Part shown: positions 45,307 through 56,982 of the stretch, piece by piece | Position numbering within the stretch: position 1 is the first letter of the stretch | Layout: each line of letters begins with the position of its first letter | Source of the DNA: Eucalyptus grandis | Lineage: Eukaryota > Streptophyta > Magnoliopsida > Myrtales > Myrtaceae | Assembly (NCBI RefSeq): GCF_016545825.1 | Contig: NC_052621.1 | Location: 4,426,199 to 4,490,198, forward strand | Length of the DNA stretch: 64,000 nucleotides | Direction of reading: 5' to 3' | Translations under genes and position numbers: made by a program | Notes under the pieces: generated by a model | What the model was told of the DNA's origin: nothing | Databases searched by the model: none | The model's input: only the letters and a program-made list of their open reading frames with translations

Positions 45307-47267
45307 CGTTATAAGTTTCACCCCTGTGAGCTGACAAAGCTCTGCCATCTTCTGTTGAGGGCGCATGTCAATGATTGAATGTTGTACCTGACTTGAAAAT
45401 AATACTTCATCAGAAACACAATACATCTGATAAGGGTAATTAAGAGTAAGATTTCCTTTATAGGTCTGTACCTGATTGCTAACAATGGGAATTTCATGGT
45501 CAAGGATAATTTGTAATCTCTCCGTATCAAAATTAGTCAAAGCTATGGTCTTTATCTTACCTGCAAATCAGTTGCTATAAATGACTATATGCTTTTACTC
45601 TATCATTGAACAAATTAATGAACATAGAGTAACCTTCTCCTTTCAGATCCGTCAGGTGCTTTAATGCATCAAGGTAACCAGGATTGGAATAGTCCCACCT
45701 GTTTCAAGTGAGAGACAGAAGCATGCCTTTGTTAAATTTATAATCTTCAGGTACTCTTTAGAGAAGTCAACTCCATCGGAAGATATAAGATGCACTGGGA
45801 GGATGGGGAGATACTAATTACTGCCAGAAAAAATTAGAACAAAGACGAAAACTACACTTAAATAAGATGAACTACCAATGACATTCCTTTTTTTATGAAG
45901 AACAGATTCAATGCAAGAATCTACTGAAGGTCACTTACTGCAGATATTCTTAATAGCGCTGAAAAATATCAAGAGTCAAATAGGTCAATCATCTTAAAGT
46001 GAAGATCACCATGTCATCAGAATCCACAACAGAGTGAAATTTACCTAAAAGAGATTGATTTTAACAGTCCAGTAGGTAGAACTAATAAGGAAGCAGTCGA
46101 TCTTCTATAAAATAGGAAAGCAGAAAAGCTTTTGTGGGAGGAAACAAAGTTTTTAATTAGCCTGCAGCTTGAAGTACATTCCTGTAGAATGAGATGCGCC
46201 TCATTGCACTACTAACTTTTGGTTACCTCGGGGATAGTTTTTTATCTTTCAGAAGTAGTGCCATCTGAATGCTTATAAAAAAATTCTTCCTGTTTCCAGT
46301 TCAACATAGATGAAGTCATTACCACAGATATCGACTCAGTCAGAAGAAAACTATTACCAATGAAACTGAAGCATGTCCAACGAAGCTACATCCATTCTCT
46401 TCCTTGAAACATTGATAGCCTCCGTAACAAAACTACTGGTCATCTTAACCGGTGGCGGCACCCATTTAGTAAGCCTGCATGAAATGGTAAAGTGTTAATC
46501 ATGATCAGAAGATAATTTCATGCCAGAATTACATTTCAACAAATTGAGGCATTTAAACAGACTGAAATCCATCGCCTATGACATATAGCGTTTACATACC
46601 CTCTGATATTGTCCAAGAATTCCGGTGGACGTTCCCTTCGAACTCGATTGATGAAGATGCCATACAAATCTTCAGCAGGTCCATCTGAAACAAGTAAGAA
46701 ATTAAACCATAAATGTCCTATTGACTCCAATTTACAGGCAAATGCTGACAACATAATATGCTGAAGGCAGTTCTTCAAGCGTGATACAGTTAAGAAATTT
46801 ATTCACTCAGTTCTGTTATAAATCCAATAAGACCAGCTACCTGACATGATAAAAGTACATATCTTCCTAACCGTTTGGAAACATCAAGAACACCATATCA
46901 ACTCACACACAACTGTCACCATTAGTGCCTTATTAAAGAAAAGGCAATGGGTTTTACATATATCAGCCATGTCAAAGGTGTTAAGTCCGGCATCAGCATA
47001 TTGAAGCATGGCATCGACTGTATTATCTCTGTCCATTCTACCCCATCCACCACTCGTCTGCCACATCCCGTTGACAACCCGGCAAATATCTATCGAGTCA
47101 TTCCCTTTTCTAACCACGGTTCGATGCTTATCATCGGTTAGCACACACGTGAAGGTTCTCGATCCTGGGCAAGAACTCCTCGCCCTGGTTCCTCTTTTGG
47201 CATTCCCCTCGATTTTGATCGGACTGAAGATGAATTTGCTACATGGGTTCTGCAGCAACTCTGCCAT
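44465..47267 (-). CDS. Aldo/keto reductase family protein, probably plastid-targeted
   Basis: Nine exons on the minus strand (46958-47267, 46600-46684, 46358-46474, 45634-45698, 45472-45560, 45308-45387, 45075-45186, 44753-44872, 44465-44650) join into 387 residues. The aldo/keto reductase tetrad is visible: Asp99 and Tyr104 (FDMADIYG), Lys135 (LTKW) and His170 (LQFHW). NADPH-type features follow (ALTNFDTERL, PIVSNQVQHS, GSMVGVRLG), ending GDCGDEYRRA. Residues 1-45 are Ser/Arg-rich with few acidic residues, like a transit peptide. The substrate is not deducible. Two introns have unusual donors: GTCTCT inside a CT microsatellite after exon 6, and GC (AGG/GCATGT) after exon 7. A second possible first exon lies upstream at 47786-48125. 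Confidence 0.9.
45280..45306. repeat. (GA)n microsatellite at a reductase splice donor
   Basis: On the gene strand this is a CT run that starts immediately after the exon-6 end (AAC/GTCTCTCT), so the repeat itself forms the 5' splice site. Confidence 0.9.
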
Positions 47268-47785
47268 TTATAGATGGAAATGGCCTCCCAACAAGATACA
47301 ACGACAAGATCGAGACTTTCAGAATCAGTAAGCGATGACTTCCATGTAAAGTCTCCTAGACAAAAGTGTGGAGGGTCTTATGTTTTATCCTATCAGCTTC
47401 CACTTCTCTACTCCCAACCGTTAGTTTAGCTAGAATTCACCTTATTTGCCAGATAGTCCCACAACTTTTTTCTTTTAAGCATTTCAGACCTCAAAGTCTA
47501 TTCTTTCTTATCCAGGTCCCAGCATAGGTAGAACTGCAGACTTGCAGTTGGAAGTCTTAAATCGCAGGGACTTGGCATTAAAAAAAAAAAAAAAAAAAAA
47601 AAAACTGCATAAAGGAGGGCACTTTTTCAATTTCAGCAAAATTACCGACCAAAAAAAAAAATTCATCAAGAGACAAGAATGACGTCACTCCACACGTCAG
47701 CATTAGACCCCGAGGAAAACGCAGCGTTTTGGAGCAAAAACAGTTTCCGGGAAATCTTTTCTGTGGAAGAGGCATTTTCACATAC

Positions 47786-48125
47786 AGTGATCGGCCATGT
47801 CGAAGGTGGAGAACCCAGCGTCGGCGTGGCGGAGCATGGCGTCGACGGCGTCGTCCCGGTCGATCCGGCCCCACCCGCCGCCGGTCTGCCACATGCCGTT
47901 GAGGACCCTGCATATGTCGAGCGCGTCGCCGCCGTTCTTCAGCGTGACCCGCCGGCTCTCCAGCTCGCTCGCCTGGCCCTGGTAGCACCTGACCCCCGAG
48001 CCGGAGCCGGAGCCGAAGCCGACCCGGCGCGTCCCGGCGCGAGCCGCGGCGGAGCTTGGGGTGGGCCTGGTAGATTTGAGGGCGGCGAGGTTGGAGAAGC
48101 GCGGGTTGTGTACGGTCGCGGCCAT
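47786..48125 (-). CDS. Alternative or orphan first exon of the aldo/keto reductase
   Basis: It encodes 113 complete codons from ATG: a Ser/Ala/Arg-rich leader, then LDICRVLNGMWQTGGGW..DRDDAVDAMLRHADAG..FDMADH, homologous to exon 1 of the reductase (46958-47267). It stops at the same point with a good donor (CACT/GTATGTG) and the same phase. No copy of exon 2 follows before the intact gene's own exon 1. It can therefore be an alternative first exon spliced to exon 2 at 46684, giving the same enzyme with a different leader, or the 5' stub of a truncated tandem duplicate. It is much more GC-rich than exon 1. A degraded third copy lies at 60780-61110. Confidence 0.6.
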
Positions 48126-48536
48126 TGGTGTCTATGCAGGTGTCTGCGCGTTAACCGGAGGTTGAGGATAAGTTGCAATGGGTGGCAGACGCGAAATGAC
48201 GGGTCTGCCCACGTAAGTTCTTCCATAACAAAAATCCTTAAAAATTTATCTCAATATTTAATATCAGTCTTAAACTTTTTATTTGATCCTTAAATTATTT
48301 TAAAATATTTCGATCCGGTCTTTAAATTTTTAATTTGATAAATCTAGTTTTTCAGTACCATATTTGATAAATCGGTCCTTATAATGTCATAGAAGTTCCA
48401 TTTTAAGTATGTCTTATCTTTTTGATCTATATTATAATAGAGTTGTATCGGCTTCATATTTCTATTATTTTAACTATCTCATTTATGGATTCTAAATTCA
48501 ATTAAGAAAACATGAAAGATACCATCGTAAAATTTT

Positions 48537-49574
48537 AGAAAAATCCCAAATAAGGATTTGAAGTGAACATTGATTTAAATAAGGGCTCAAGTGTTATCAT
48601 TTTCTCAAATAAGAGATTAAAGTTATTATGACAATTTCAAATAAGGACTTAACCTCGCCATTTGGCCACCAACAAACTATTTCAGTCAATTAGGATTATT
48701 TTCATTAATTTTAATTAAATTAGTTAAAAAAATTAAAAAAAGATATAAGTTTTAAAACAAAAAAAAAAATATAGGTGAGAGGGATCCCTTAGTTAGTGGG
48801 GGTGGCGGCCACAAGTGCAGGGCTTGTGTGTTTCTTTTGTCTTTTTTTTTTGTAAAGTTTCTTATGGAAGTAAAAAAGATAAAAGATAAAAAAAAAAAAC
48901 GAAAGTACCCTTCACCAGCCAATGAGTTCAAACCCTTCTTTGATTGATATTGCTACTTCAAATCCTTATTTGAAAAAAGATATATTTCAGGCCTTTATTT
49001 GAAAAAAAAAATTGATAGTATTTCAAGTTATTATTTGAAATATGATTAATACCCTGAAAAACCCTAAACCGGTACACCTGTGACGATTTTATCCCAAACT
49101 ATTTAACCTCAAACTGGTATACATTTGACAAATTTACCCCAAACCGGTATACTTTGACAAATTTACCCTTTATTAGTTTTCATTAAATTTTACTGAGTTA
49201 AATAACACGTGACAGTTGATTAGTATATCAATTTGAGATTTTACGCTCCGTTTGTCACAGTTTACAATTTTTGTGATTTTTTTTTGTGGTATTAATCCAA
49301 TTTAGCGGATGGTATATTTGTTACAAATTTACCAATTTGGAGCTTTTTTACGGTCGAATAAATTAGTTTTAGGCAAACTTGTCATAAATGTACCAATTTA
49401 TGATTTTCTATCGTCAATCGGGGTAATTGTCACAAGTGTACTGGTTTAGAATAAATTTGTCACATGTGTACCAGTTTAGGATTTTTCAGGATATTAATCC
49501 TTTGAAATAATATTTATTTCAAAGCCTTATTTAAGAAAATGAAGGCACTTCAAGCTATCATTTGAAATTTTCCC
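48537..49574. mobile_element. Mutator-like non-autonomous element, 9 bp target duplication
   Basis: Perfect 9 bp direct repeats TAAAATTTT (48528-48536 and 49575-49583) flank 1038 bp. The ends are imperfect inverted repeats: AGAAAAATCCCAAATAAGG at the left, and the reverse complement of the right end reads GGGAAAATTTCAAATGATAG. The duplicated segment downstream has a single uninterrupted site near 61902-61910. A 9 bp duplication and long, imperfect termini fit Mutator-like elements. No transposase. A second inverted-repeat element sits inside it. Confidence 0.85.
49052..49495. mobile_element. Inverted-repeat element nested in the Mutator-like element
   Basis: The left end CCTGAAAAACCCTAAACCGG is mirrored by the right end, whose reverse complement reads CCTGAAAAATCCTAAACTGG. 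Internally, GGTACAC..TGTGACAA motifs repeat in both orientations. The flanks contain ATTAATAC and ATTAATCC, an imperfect target duplication. No coding capacity. Confidence 0.7.
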
Positions 49575-49794
49575 TAAAATTTTTATCTATCTAAAAAGTT
49601 AGGAACAAGGTTTAGATTCATACAAGTACAAGCGTCTATGGATAAATGAAATTTCATATTTCGATATGAAAACAATTATTGTTAAAATAAAAAGAAAAAC
49701 CAACTCAACACAAGTCCAAATGAGGTTCTACTTTTACTATTATAGAGATCATGAGCTAAAATATACTTAATTGGAACTATTGTAATATTTGTAA

Positions 49795-50734
49795 GGGATA
49801 TGTTCAGCAGAAGTCTAAAACTTGTCAAGAAAGTGCAATTGAGTCCTAAAACTTACAAAAAGTTCAATCAAGTCCTAAAACTTGTCAAATTAGTTCAATT
49901 GAGTCCTAAAGTTAACACCGTTAGCCTTTTCCATTAAAAATGCTGACGTGTCATTTTAAATTATTTTATATTTTCCATGTGGATTTTTTTAATGATTTTT
50001 CAAAAATAAGTTTAAAAACTAAAAAATTAAATTTATTTATTTTATCTTATTTTCACCAAAAATTAAAAAGAAAAGTTATAAAAGTTATTTTAAAAAAAAT
50101 CAGTGCTCTTCTCCCCCGCCGCCGCCGCCGCCCATCGCCGGAGGGGCCGAGAGACGGTCGTCGGCCCGGGCGGGGTGGTGGCCCTCGCCGGCCCGGGCGA
50201 GGGCCGGCGACCGTCGCCCACCCCGGGCGAGGCTCGCCGAGATCCGGGCGAGCCTCGCCGGCCCCGAGCGAGGGTCGACGAGGCCTCGCCCGGGGCGGGC
50301 GACGGTCGCCGGCCCCGTGAGGGCCGGCGAGGCCTCGCCCGGCGAGGACCAGCCACCCGCCTAGGGCCGGCGACCGTTGCCGGCCCCTCCGGCAACGGGC
50401 GGCGGCAGAAGTCCACCGGTGCCCTTTTTTTTTTTTTTTTGAACAGTTTTGTTTTTTTAAATAAATTTAGATTTTCCTTTTTAGTTTTTAATCTAATTTT
50501 TAAAGATTTTGAATAAAAAATAATTTAAAAAAGCTATTTGAAAAATAAAAAAATCATTTAAAATATGACGTCAGCGCCACGTCAGCAATTTCCGTTAATT
50601 TTCTTAACGGTGTTAATTTTATGACTCAATTGAACCAATTTGACAAGTTTTAGGACTTGATTGAACTTTTTGTAAATTTTAGGACTCAATTGCACTTTCT
50701 GGACAAATTTTAGGACTTATGCTGAACATATCCC
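49795..50734. mobile_element. Mutator-like element, long inverted arms and GC-rich core
   Basis: A perfect 9 bp target duplication TATTTGTAA (49786-49794, 50735-50743) flanks 940 bp. The ends are GGGATATGTTCAGC and its exact inverse. Arms of well over 150 bp align as inverted repeats, each with several copies of a TTGAGTCCTAAAACTT-type motif. The core (50105-50415) is strongly GC-rich with GCCGGCGAGG motifs. The duplicated segment near 62110-62130 shows an empty site. No transposase; core open frames are low-complexity Arg/Gly/Pro. Confidence 0.92.
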
Positions 50735-51613
50735 TATTTGTAAAGACCAAAAAGGTAACAATGTAATAAAACATTGCATATTTTTTTGGTTAAGTTAAGA
50801 AATGGGTTGAAATGAAAAAAAATTAAAAATTAAAATCTGAGCAATAATGTAAACATGCAAATTGGTGAATGATGAGTTTGTTATGAAAAGTTGGCAGGGT
50901 AGATTGAATAAATTAAAAGTTTTAAGAACTACATTGAATATATTAAAAGTTTAATAATGACATTATATATTGAGCAAAAAAAATTTAGACATTTTTAATA
51001 TTATTTTTCCCATCGTGGGCAGCTTATGAAGATAAACTTGTAAATTGACAACATGTTTAGAAAGTCATCGATTGCAATGTGAATTTATGCGTATGAAATG
51101 ATTCACGCATTTGATTAATTCTCGTTACGTACTCAGATACCACGAATTGGGAATATCAACTTACAGATTTGGGGAAGTTTTGGGAGCGATTTAGCAAAGC
51201 TATATGGCCAGATCATTGTGGCCAATACGTTTGTTTCCAGACGTCTGACCTGGGTTCAACAGGCGACCTTTCTCACTTGAGTGAGCATCAATCTCAAGCA
51301 CCGATTCTGTCGTTGAAGATTTAGACGTGAGAAGCTTCTCTCCCATCTTCCACGGTTGATTCTAAAGTCCTCCATTCCAACTGCGTCATCATTAGATTAA
51401 GGAAGAGTGGTGAAACTCAAAGTTCCTCCGACGAGATTGGTTCACCATTTCAGACTTTGTTTTTCTCTTGTGTGTTGACGGGTCGTGGCTGGTCAAACAA
51501 TGGAGAGTTTCTTGGAAATCAGCAGAACGCGTCATGCTAGTAATTTCTTGGAAATGAGAGGTCGATTTTGATTTTAAGTTCTCGTTCAGCTTCGGAGCAC
51601 ATTGTGTGCTTTC

Positions 51614-51616
<3 letters not shown>

Positions 51617-51655
<39 letters not shown>
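51617..51655. repeat. (GA)n microsatellite just upstream of DUF247
   Basis: The tract ends immediately before the start codon and is probably in the 5' UTR. A shorter tract sits at the same place before the duplicated DUF247 remnant (about 63056-63081), so it predates the duplication. Confidence 0.9.
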
Positions 51656-51656
<1 letters not shown>

Positions 51657-51658
<2 letters not shown>

Positions 51659-53132
51659 GGATCATCGAGCAATTGAGATCGACGAACTGCAAGATGCAGA
51701 ATTTGAATACAACGCCGCTGGATCTGCTGCTGGGTCCATTGGAGGGGATCAGCTCGAGTTGATGACGAAATGGAAACCGTTTATGGCTAATGGACTAGCT
51801 TCGCCCCCGAGGAACTATGATGAAGCCGGCCCAGGGCATGCTCCGGCAGGATCGCGCAATGAAACTGTAACTTACTGCTTGGCCCGCGTTAGGCGCCGAC
51901 TGGGGGAAAGGGAAAGACGCTTCCGAGCGGGGACCTCATCTTGCACCATCTTTAGGATCCCCCCGACTCTTTGCGGGATCAATCCGAAGGCTGAACAGCC
52001 CGAGATCGTATCTATCGGCCCGTACCACAGGGGCCGGGACCATTTGCTCGAGTTCGAAGAGCACAAGTGGTTCTTCCTCAGGAGGTTCCTTCACCGCACA
52101 TCCTCGAACGAGGCGAGTCTCATTGAATTATTGGCAGCTGAGGAAAATTCTGTCCGGACTAGCTATTCAGAAACTGTGCTTATGTCGAGTGGCGACTTCG
52201 TGGAGATGATGCTACTCGATGGTTGCTTTGTGCTGGAACTCCTACTCCACATTTTCAGGAGCGATGACCCGATTGATGAAGATGACCCCATCTTTACACG
52301 GCCTTGGATAATCCCGATTCTCATCAGGGACTTGCTGAAGCTTGAAAACCAGGTTCCGTACTTCCTTCTCAAATCGCTGTTTGACTTCTCGAGCTCGACA
52401 AGGGTCGAGGCGAAAACAGACTATTTGTGCACACTCGCTTTGAGAGTATTCGATCTTGCCTACCCGAGACCCGTGGCGCTTCTCAAAGATTATGAGAATC
52501 TGCAATGCAAGCATTTACTTGACCTGTTTTACTTGACTCTCTTTCCGACAAACCCAGACCCTTGCAACTACCCGCAGATGTCACGGCCGTCGGATCAGTC
52601 CGTACCGTGTGTGACCAGCCTTAGGCCCTCTGGAATCAAATTCAAGTCCAAGAAGACGCATGACTTCCTGGACATAAGTTTCCGAAAACGGGTGCTTGAG
52701 ATACCATCCATCACCATCAACGACTTCACGACCACCGTCCTAGTAAATTGTGTTGCCCTGGAACAATACAAGGAAAACAGCTCCAAGCACATTACTGATT
52801 ACGTCTCCTTCATGCACTGCCTCATCAATCAGCCTAAAGACGTGTCGCTCCTCTGTTCTGATGGGATCATCACAAGATTTTCTCACGATGATCAGTATGT
52901 TGCTAATTTCTTCAATAAGCTGGGGAAGAGTACCGTTTTCAATGTTCACGGCTGTTATCTGTCCAAGCAGTTCGAGGAATTGGAATCGTATTACTACAGC
53001 AATTGGGCGAACATGATGCGCACTTACTTTTCCAGTCCGTGGTCAGTTATATCGGTCTTCTCTGCTTTCTTGGTCATAGTTCTCACCGTGATACAGACCG
53101 TTTTTGCTGTCCTCGGTTATCGCTTCCATTAG
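51657..53132 (+). CDS. DUF247 (UPF0481) family protein
   Basis: A single uninterrupted frame of 491 residues. I chose the ATG at 51657 (MDHRAIEIDELQDAEF) because the upstream in-frame ATG would make the (GA)n tract into an Arg-Glu run. The DUF247 signature is clear: TIFRIPPTLCGINPKAEQPEIVSIGPYHRG, FEEHKWFFLRRFL, MMLLDGCFVLELL, IRDLLKLENQVPYFLLKSLF, and later VLEIPSITINDFTTT and YVSFMHCLINQPKDVSLL. A membrane helix near the C-terminus (SVISVFSAFLVIVLTVIQTV) precedes a short tail, typical of the family. DUF247 proteins are plant-specific and mostly of unknown biochemistry; some grass members are linked to self-incompatibility. No evidence here ties this one to that role. A 5' remnant lies at 63085. 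Confidence 0.93.
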
Positions 53133-54885
53133 TATTTGCTGTTCGTAGATGTGTCTCGGTCAGGACTCTTTTCATTCATTCTACAAGTTCCTGCTCAGAC
53201 ATCAGAAATGCATTTCTTTTAAATTCCGCAACTTCTTTTTGAGGTTGGACGAACTCAGAGATGATTCTGAAAATCATGGGATAGAAATCTAAGATGAAGC
53301 AATCAGTATTTACAAAGTTGTAATGCTACTCATGGTGGTACTTGAGACGACTGGTATAACAGAAAAATGACCATTTAAGTGTATTGCCCAATAGACGAAT
53401 CGTCTATAAGAAAAGCTCGACGATACTACAATAGTTGCACCACGCTTCTTGGCATCATTACAATGTGTTGGAGAGAAGCTGGGATAACAATTCACCACGA
53501 GCCAAATATAATCGAAGATCAATTTCTTCCCCGAAACAAAACCAGCCAAAATCAATTTAGCCCCAATAACAATCATTGAAAAATTCAGAGACAGCTCTCG
53601 ACGAACAAAAATCATCAACTCGTAGCCATTGATCTCACAAACAACATACTTAAATCTGAGCCAATTTCATCAACGTTTGGCCTTCAAATCGAAGCAGCAA
53701 AATTTCAGCTCTTTCTTTGGTTTTCTTCTCCTCTATTTTGGTTCTCTTGGGCGGGGCACACTTTTTGCTCTCCTCTCTCCTCTGTTCTCTCGCACGAAGC
53801 AGCCACGTACTTTTTCTTTTTTTCTTTTTGTTCTTTCCTTTTACTTTGACTTGTCCTCCTTTTTCTCTATTGTTTTCCTTTGTTTTGTTTTATGTTAGCT
53901 GGGCCCCAAAAGAGGACCCGACCAACACAACGACGCGGCACTGGTAATGCAGCGGCAATTCTACAATGCACAAAAAAAAACCGGTGAAAGCAAGCATTGC
54001 TACAGGTGATGGAGTGCTCGATTTTACTGTAAGGGCAGGGCTCTCCTTTTCACGGCAGATGCCGACCCCGAAGTATGATGATGCGTTAGCCATTTCGATA
54101 CATAATTGCTCTTCAAGACTCAACGGGACGATTAACAAGACCTTAGGTTGCAATAAAAAGAGTGGCGGCTCAACGAAACTTCGGACTTAATAATACTATT
54201 GTCATGAACCCCAGGAAATTCCCATGCAGTTACTGCAGCACTCGAATGGTAGCATGCGATTGCAGTAAGCATTTTCTCTTTCCAATAGATTCAATCTGCT
54301 TCCATTTTTTCAAAAGCTTGATGTACCAAAATTAACCCTTACGTTGAAATTATAAGGGAATAATTTGTTTTTGATCGGATCGAAAATATGTGCGTGAAAG
54401 TTAATTCAAGACATCATCTGATCACAATAAAAATAAAAATAAAAAGTTAAGAGGCAGCGAATAGAGAACTTGAAAGTGTGGATGGACTGTTTGGGAATTC
54501 CTATTTCATCCCTTCAATTTTCACAAGCTGCAGAAATTGCAATCAATTTTCATTTCAGCTCTCTTTCCTTGCGTTGACTTTCTCCGGAATGCAAGTCTGA
54601 GTCAACTCTCAAATTCATCAGAGATCCATCGTGGTGTATAATGTGCAAAGAGGGTCGTGGTAATTGGTGAAGCCCCAAATGGGTCCAGAGTTTTCCGGCT
54701 TGGACCATCCAATTAGTCCAGGCCTAAACCTTAAACAAATATTGAAATTGGACGAATGGCTACACTCACAAGCCCATCTGTACATTTCTTAGCCTTTCCT
54801 AGGAGGAAGAAAAATCCCTTGTTATTTGCGTCGCTACACGATTTGAATTGTGAAATAAAAGATTTAGAAATGAAGGGGGTGATTG
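53133..54885. other. 3' flank of DUF247, no gene recognised
   Basis: Non-coding DNA with a long pyrimidine-rich stretch (53700-53890). The part from about 54290 onward is shared with 63370-64000. No domain-bearing open frame. Confidence 0.4.
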
Positions 54886-55160
54886 GCTTGATGGTTTTAC
54901 CACATTTGTAGGAAGATCTATTTCGATAAGAGCAAAACTTTCAAAATTGTTGTTGGGACTCAACTTCGTAAAACAATTTGGCTTAAATAAGATTATCATT
55001 GAAATAGATTTTTAAACTATCACCGATCCTATTAATCCAGAGCTTATGGTTGCTAATGCTGGTCTTGTTTTACTTAAAGATGTTAGAAGACTGTTGACCT
55101 CTCACTTTGAGTTCAAAGTGCGACATAACTTTCTGGAAGGAAACTGTCTCGCTCGATAAT
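54886..55160 (+). pseudogene. RNase H-like (RVT_3) retrotransposon fragment
   Basis: Translation gives KLLLGLNFVKQFGLNKIIIEIDF, a stop, then LVLLKDVRRLLTSHFEFKVRHN and FLEGNCLAR. This follows the order of the plant RNase H-like domain found in LINE polyproteins: the Leu-rich helix, the strand with a catalytic Asp, and the HVxREGNxxAD-type end. At least one in-frame stop and no reverse transcriptase upstream mark it as a decayed remnant. It starts again at 63885-64000 in the duplicated segment. Confidence 0.7.
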
Positions 55161-56982
55161 ACCGGAATCGGTAAGGGCTTGGAAAGTATGACCTTTTCAC
55201 TACCTTTTAAAGAGTTACTTCATATTTATTAAGTGATAAGATAGGGAAAATAGATTCATGAGGTTAATTATTTGTATTTGGATTTAGCCTTTTCTTTTCA
55301 TATAAAAAATAGAGAGTGCATTTTAAGATACTTGTTAAGCCGCAGTTCATGCGTTGAAATCATATAATGTTGACTTTGCATGTTTAATATTTTTGTAACG
55401 GGGGAATTATTATTCTTCTAGTCCACTCAAATATCTCTATATCATAAAGAAAATTTGAAATAATTTTCAACTTCAAACTTTTACTTGAATATTTGAATAC
55501 CCCTCGTACTCTTCATAAGACACAATAGTAAATCATACATGACTGGATCACAAACAAAATGCCAATTTGAAACTAAGAACATAAATATTCCCATATTTCG
55601 TTGATTCGCAACCGATAATTTAAACCGTTCTCTGAAATAAGTCGAGCTCGTCATTTCAATTTCCTTAACAAATTATTATTTGTTGTTGCTTGCGCATGTG
55701 AGTGCCTTCTTTGCAAGTTTCCAAATTAAATTTTATGATTTGATCATCATACTGTATTTTAAGACCCACCCGTATTTTGGTTGGGTGCTGTCATGCCATT
55801 TTTAGAATAGGGTTCTCTGGTTCTTTACGAAAAGGGAAATCTCCGAGCAGTAATGCTTACTCAATGCTATTACTTCATCCTTTGATTTGATCACAAATCA
55901 TTGAACCATTTTGATTGATCGGATGGCAATCATTTCCTTTATCTGCAATGAAGAAACCTTCATTGGATTGCCAATCAAGTGATAAGAATCGTCAGGATCG
56001 AATAATGCTCCCACTTTATCTCAAATATAAGATAAAAATTGGCGTCACTTTGCTTGAGATTTTTATTTAAAATTAAAAAAGAAGAAGATATGATTCTTAT
56101 TTCTAAGTCATGAGACAACCCCGCGCGTGAATTTAACATCGCACAGTACGAATTTGATTCTTCATAATCTCAAGCGCTAAAATGCTGTATTTGGACCGTG
56201 AATCCTACTTTTGGCTCGCGTCGTGCGTATGATCTTCCCCAATCAACCGAACCCGATAGCCCATCGCATACTCCGATACTACACCGTCTTTGCTCGCAAG
56301 TTTCTTAGATAAAGATCGTATCTCACGTTAATGTTCGGTACTGTATGAAAGTTCTTCGTATTATTCGGTCGCCTTTTGAGTTGAGTGACCGGTTTGGTTC
56401 CCAAACTCTCTCCTATGCAAAGACAAAACAATGTAGTTTTTTCAGTCAAATTTCGTTGGAAATTGCTGACATGACACTATCTACTGATTTGATGACAAAA
56501 GAATTACAACGGAATTTGACGCAAATATGTAAGGCTGAATTGGCAAAATTAGAAAGTTTGGAATATAATTGTTATATGTACAATAGATTTAGGACTGATT
56601 GACTAATCTCCTCCAATGTAACATGAAAAAGCAACCGTGACAACTCCTTTGGAATGGGAACGCTGCAAATCAAAGCAATCAAAAGGGTGCAGATAACGTT
56701 GTTTTGGGTTGACTTTGACTGCCATTTGAATATACCCTCTTCCTTTTTGTAGGGGATGAATGCCCTTTGTAGGAACCCTCAGCAAATGAACCTGAACTCA
56801 ACTTGCAAAGGGAGGCATGGCATGCCGACTCCAACTAGATTTGAGGTCAAGTAGCTTCAGAAGCTCACCTCCTCTTTCACCTTTATCATCTCTATGTAAA
56901 GAGCAGCGCGCGATGCCATTCAGGATCATATCAATCATCAAGAAAGAGAGTTGTAGCTTGCTAGCTGTCTGGAAAACCAGAG
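55161..56982. other. AT-rich intergenic region
   Basis: No gene recognised. The stretch around 56345-56610 resembles the ends of degenerate inverted-repeat transposons (AATTGTTATATGTACAATAG followed by TTTAGGACTGATT); its 85-codon open frame is probably not a gene. The right end holds the promoter of the root-cap gene. Confidence 0.4.

Noticed and set aside
50090..50516. Open frames in the GC-rich core of the 49.8-50.7 kb element
   Set aside because: Arg/Gly/Pro repeats within a Mutator-like element and no homology recognised.
51606..51656. Upstream start for DUF247 through the GA tract
   Set aside because: It would add an Arg-Glu run encoded by a microsatellite. The duplicate at 63085 preserves the downstream ATG context.
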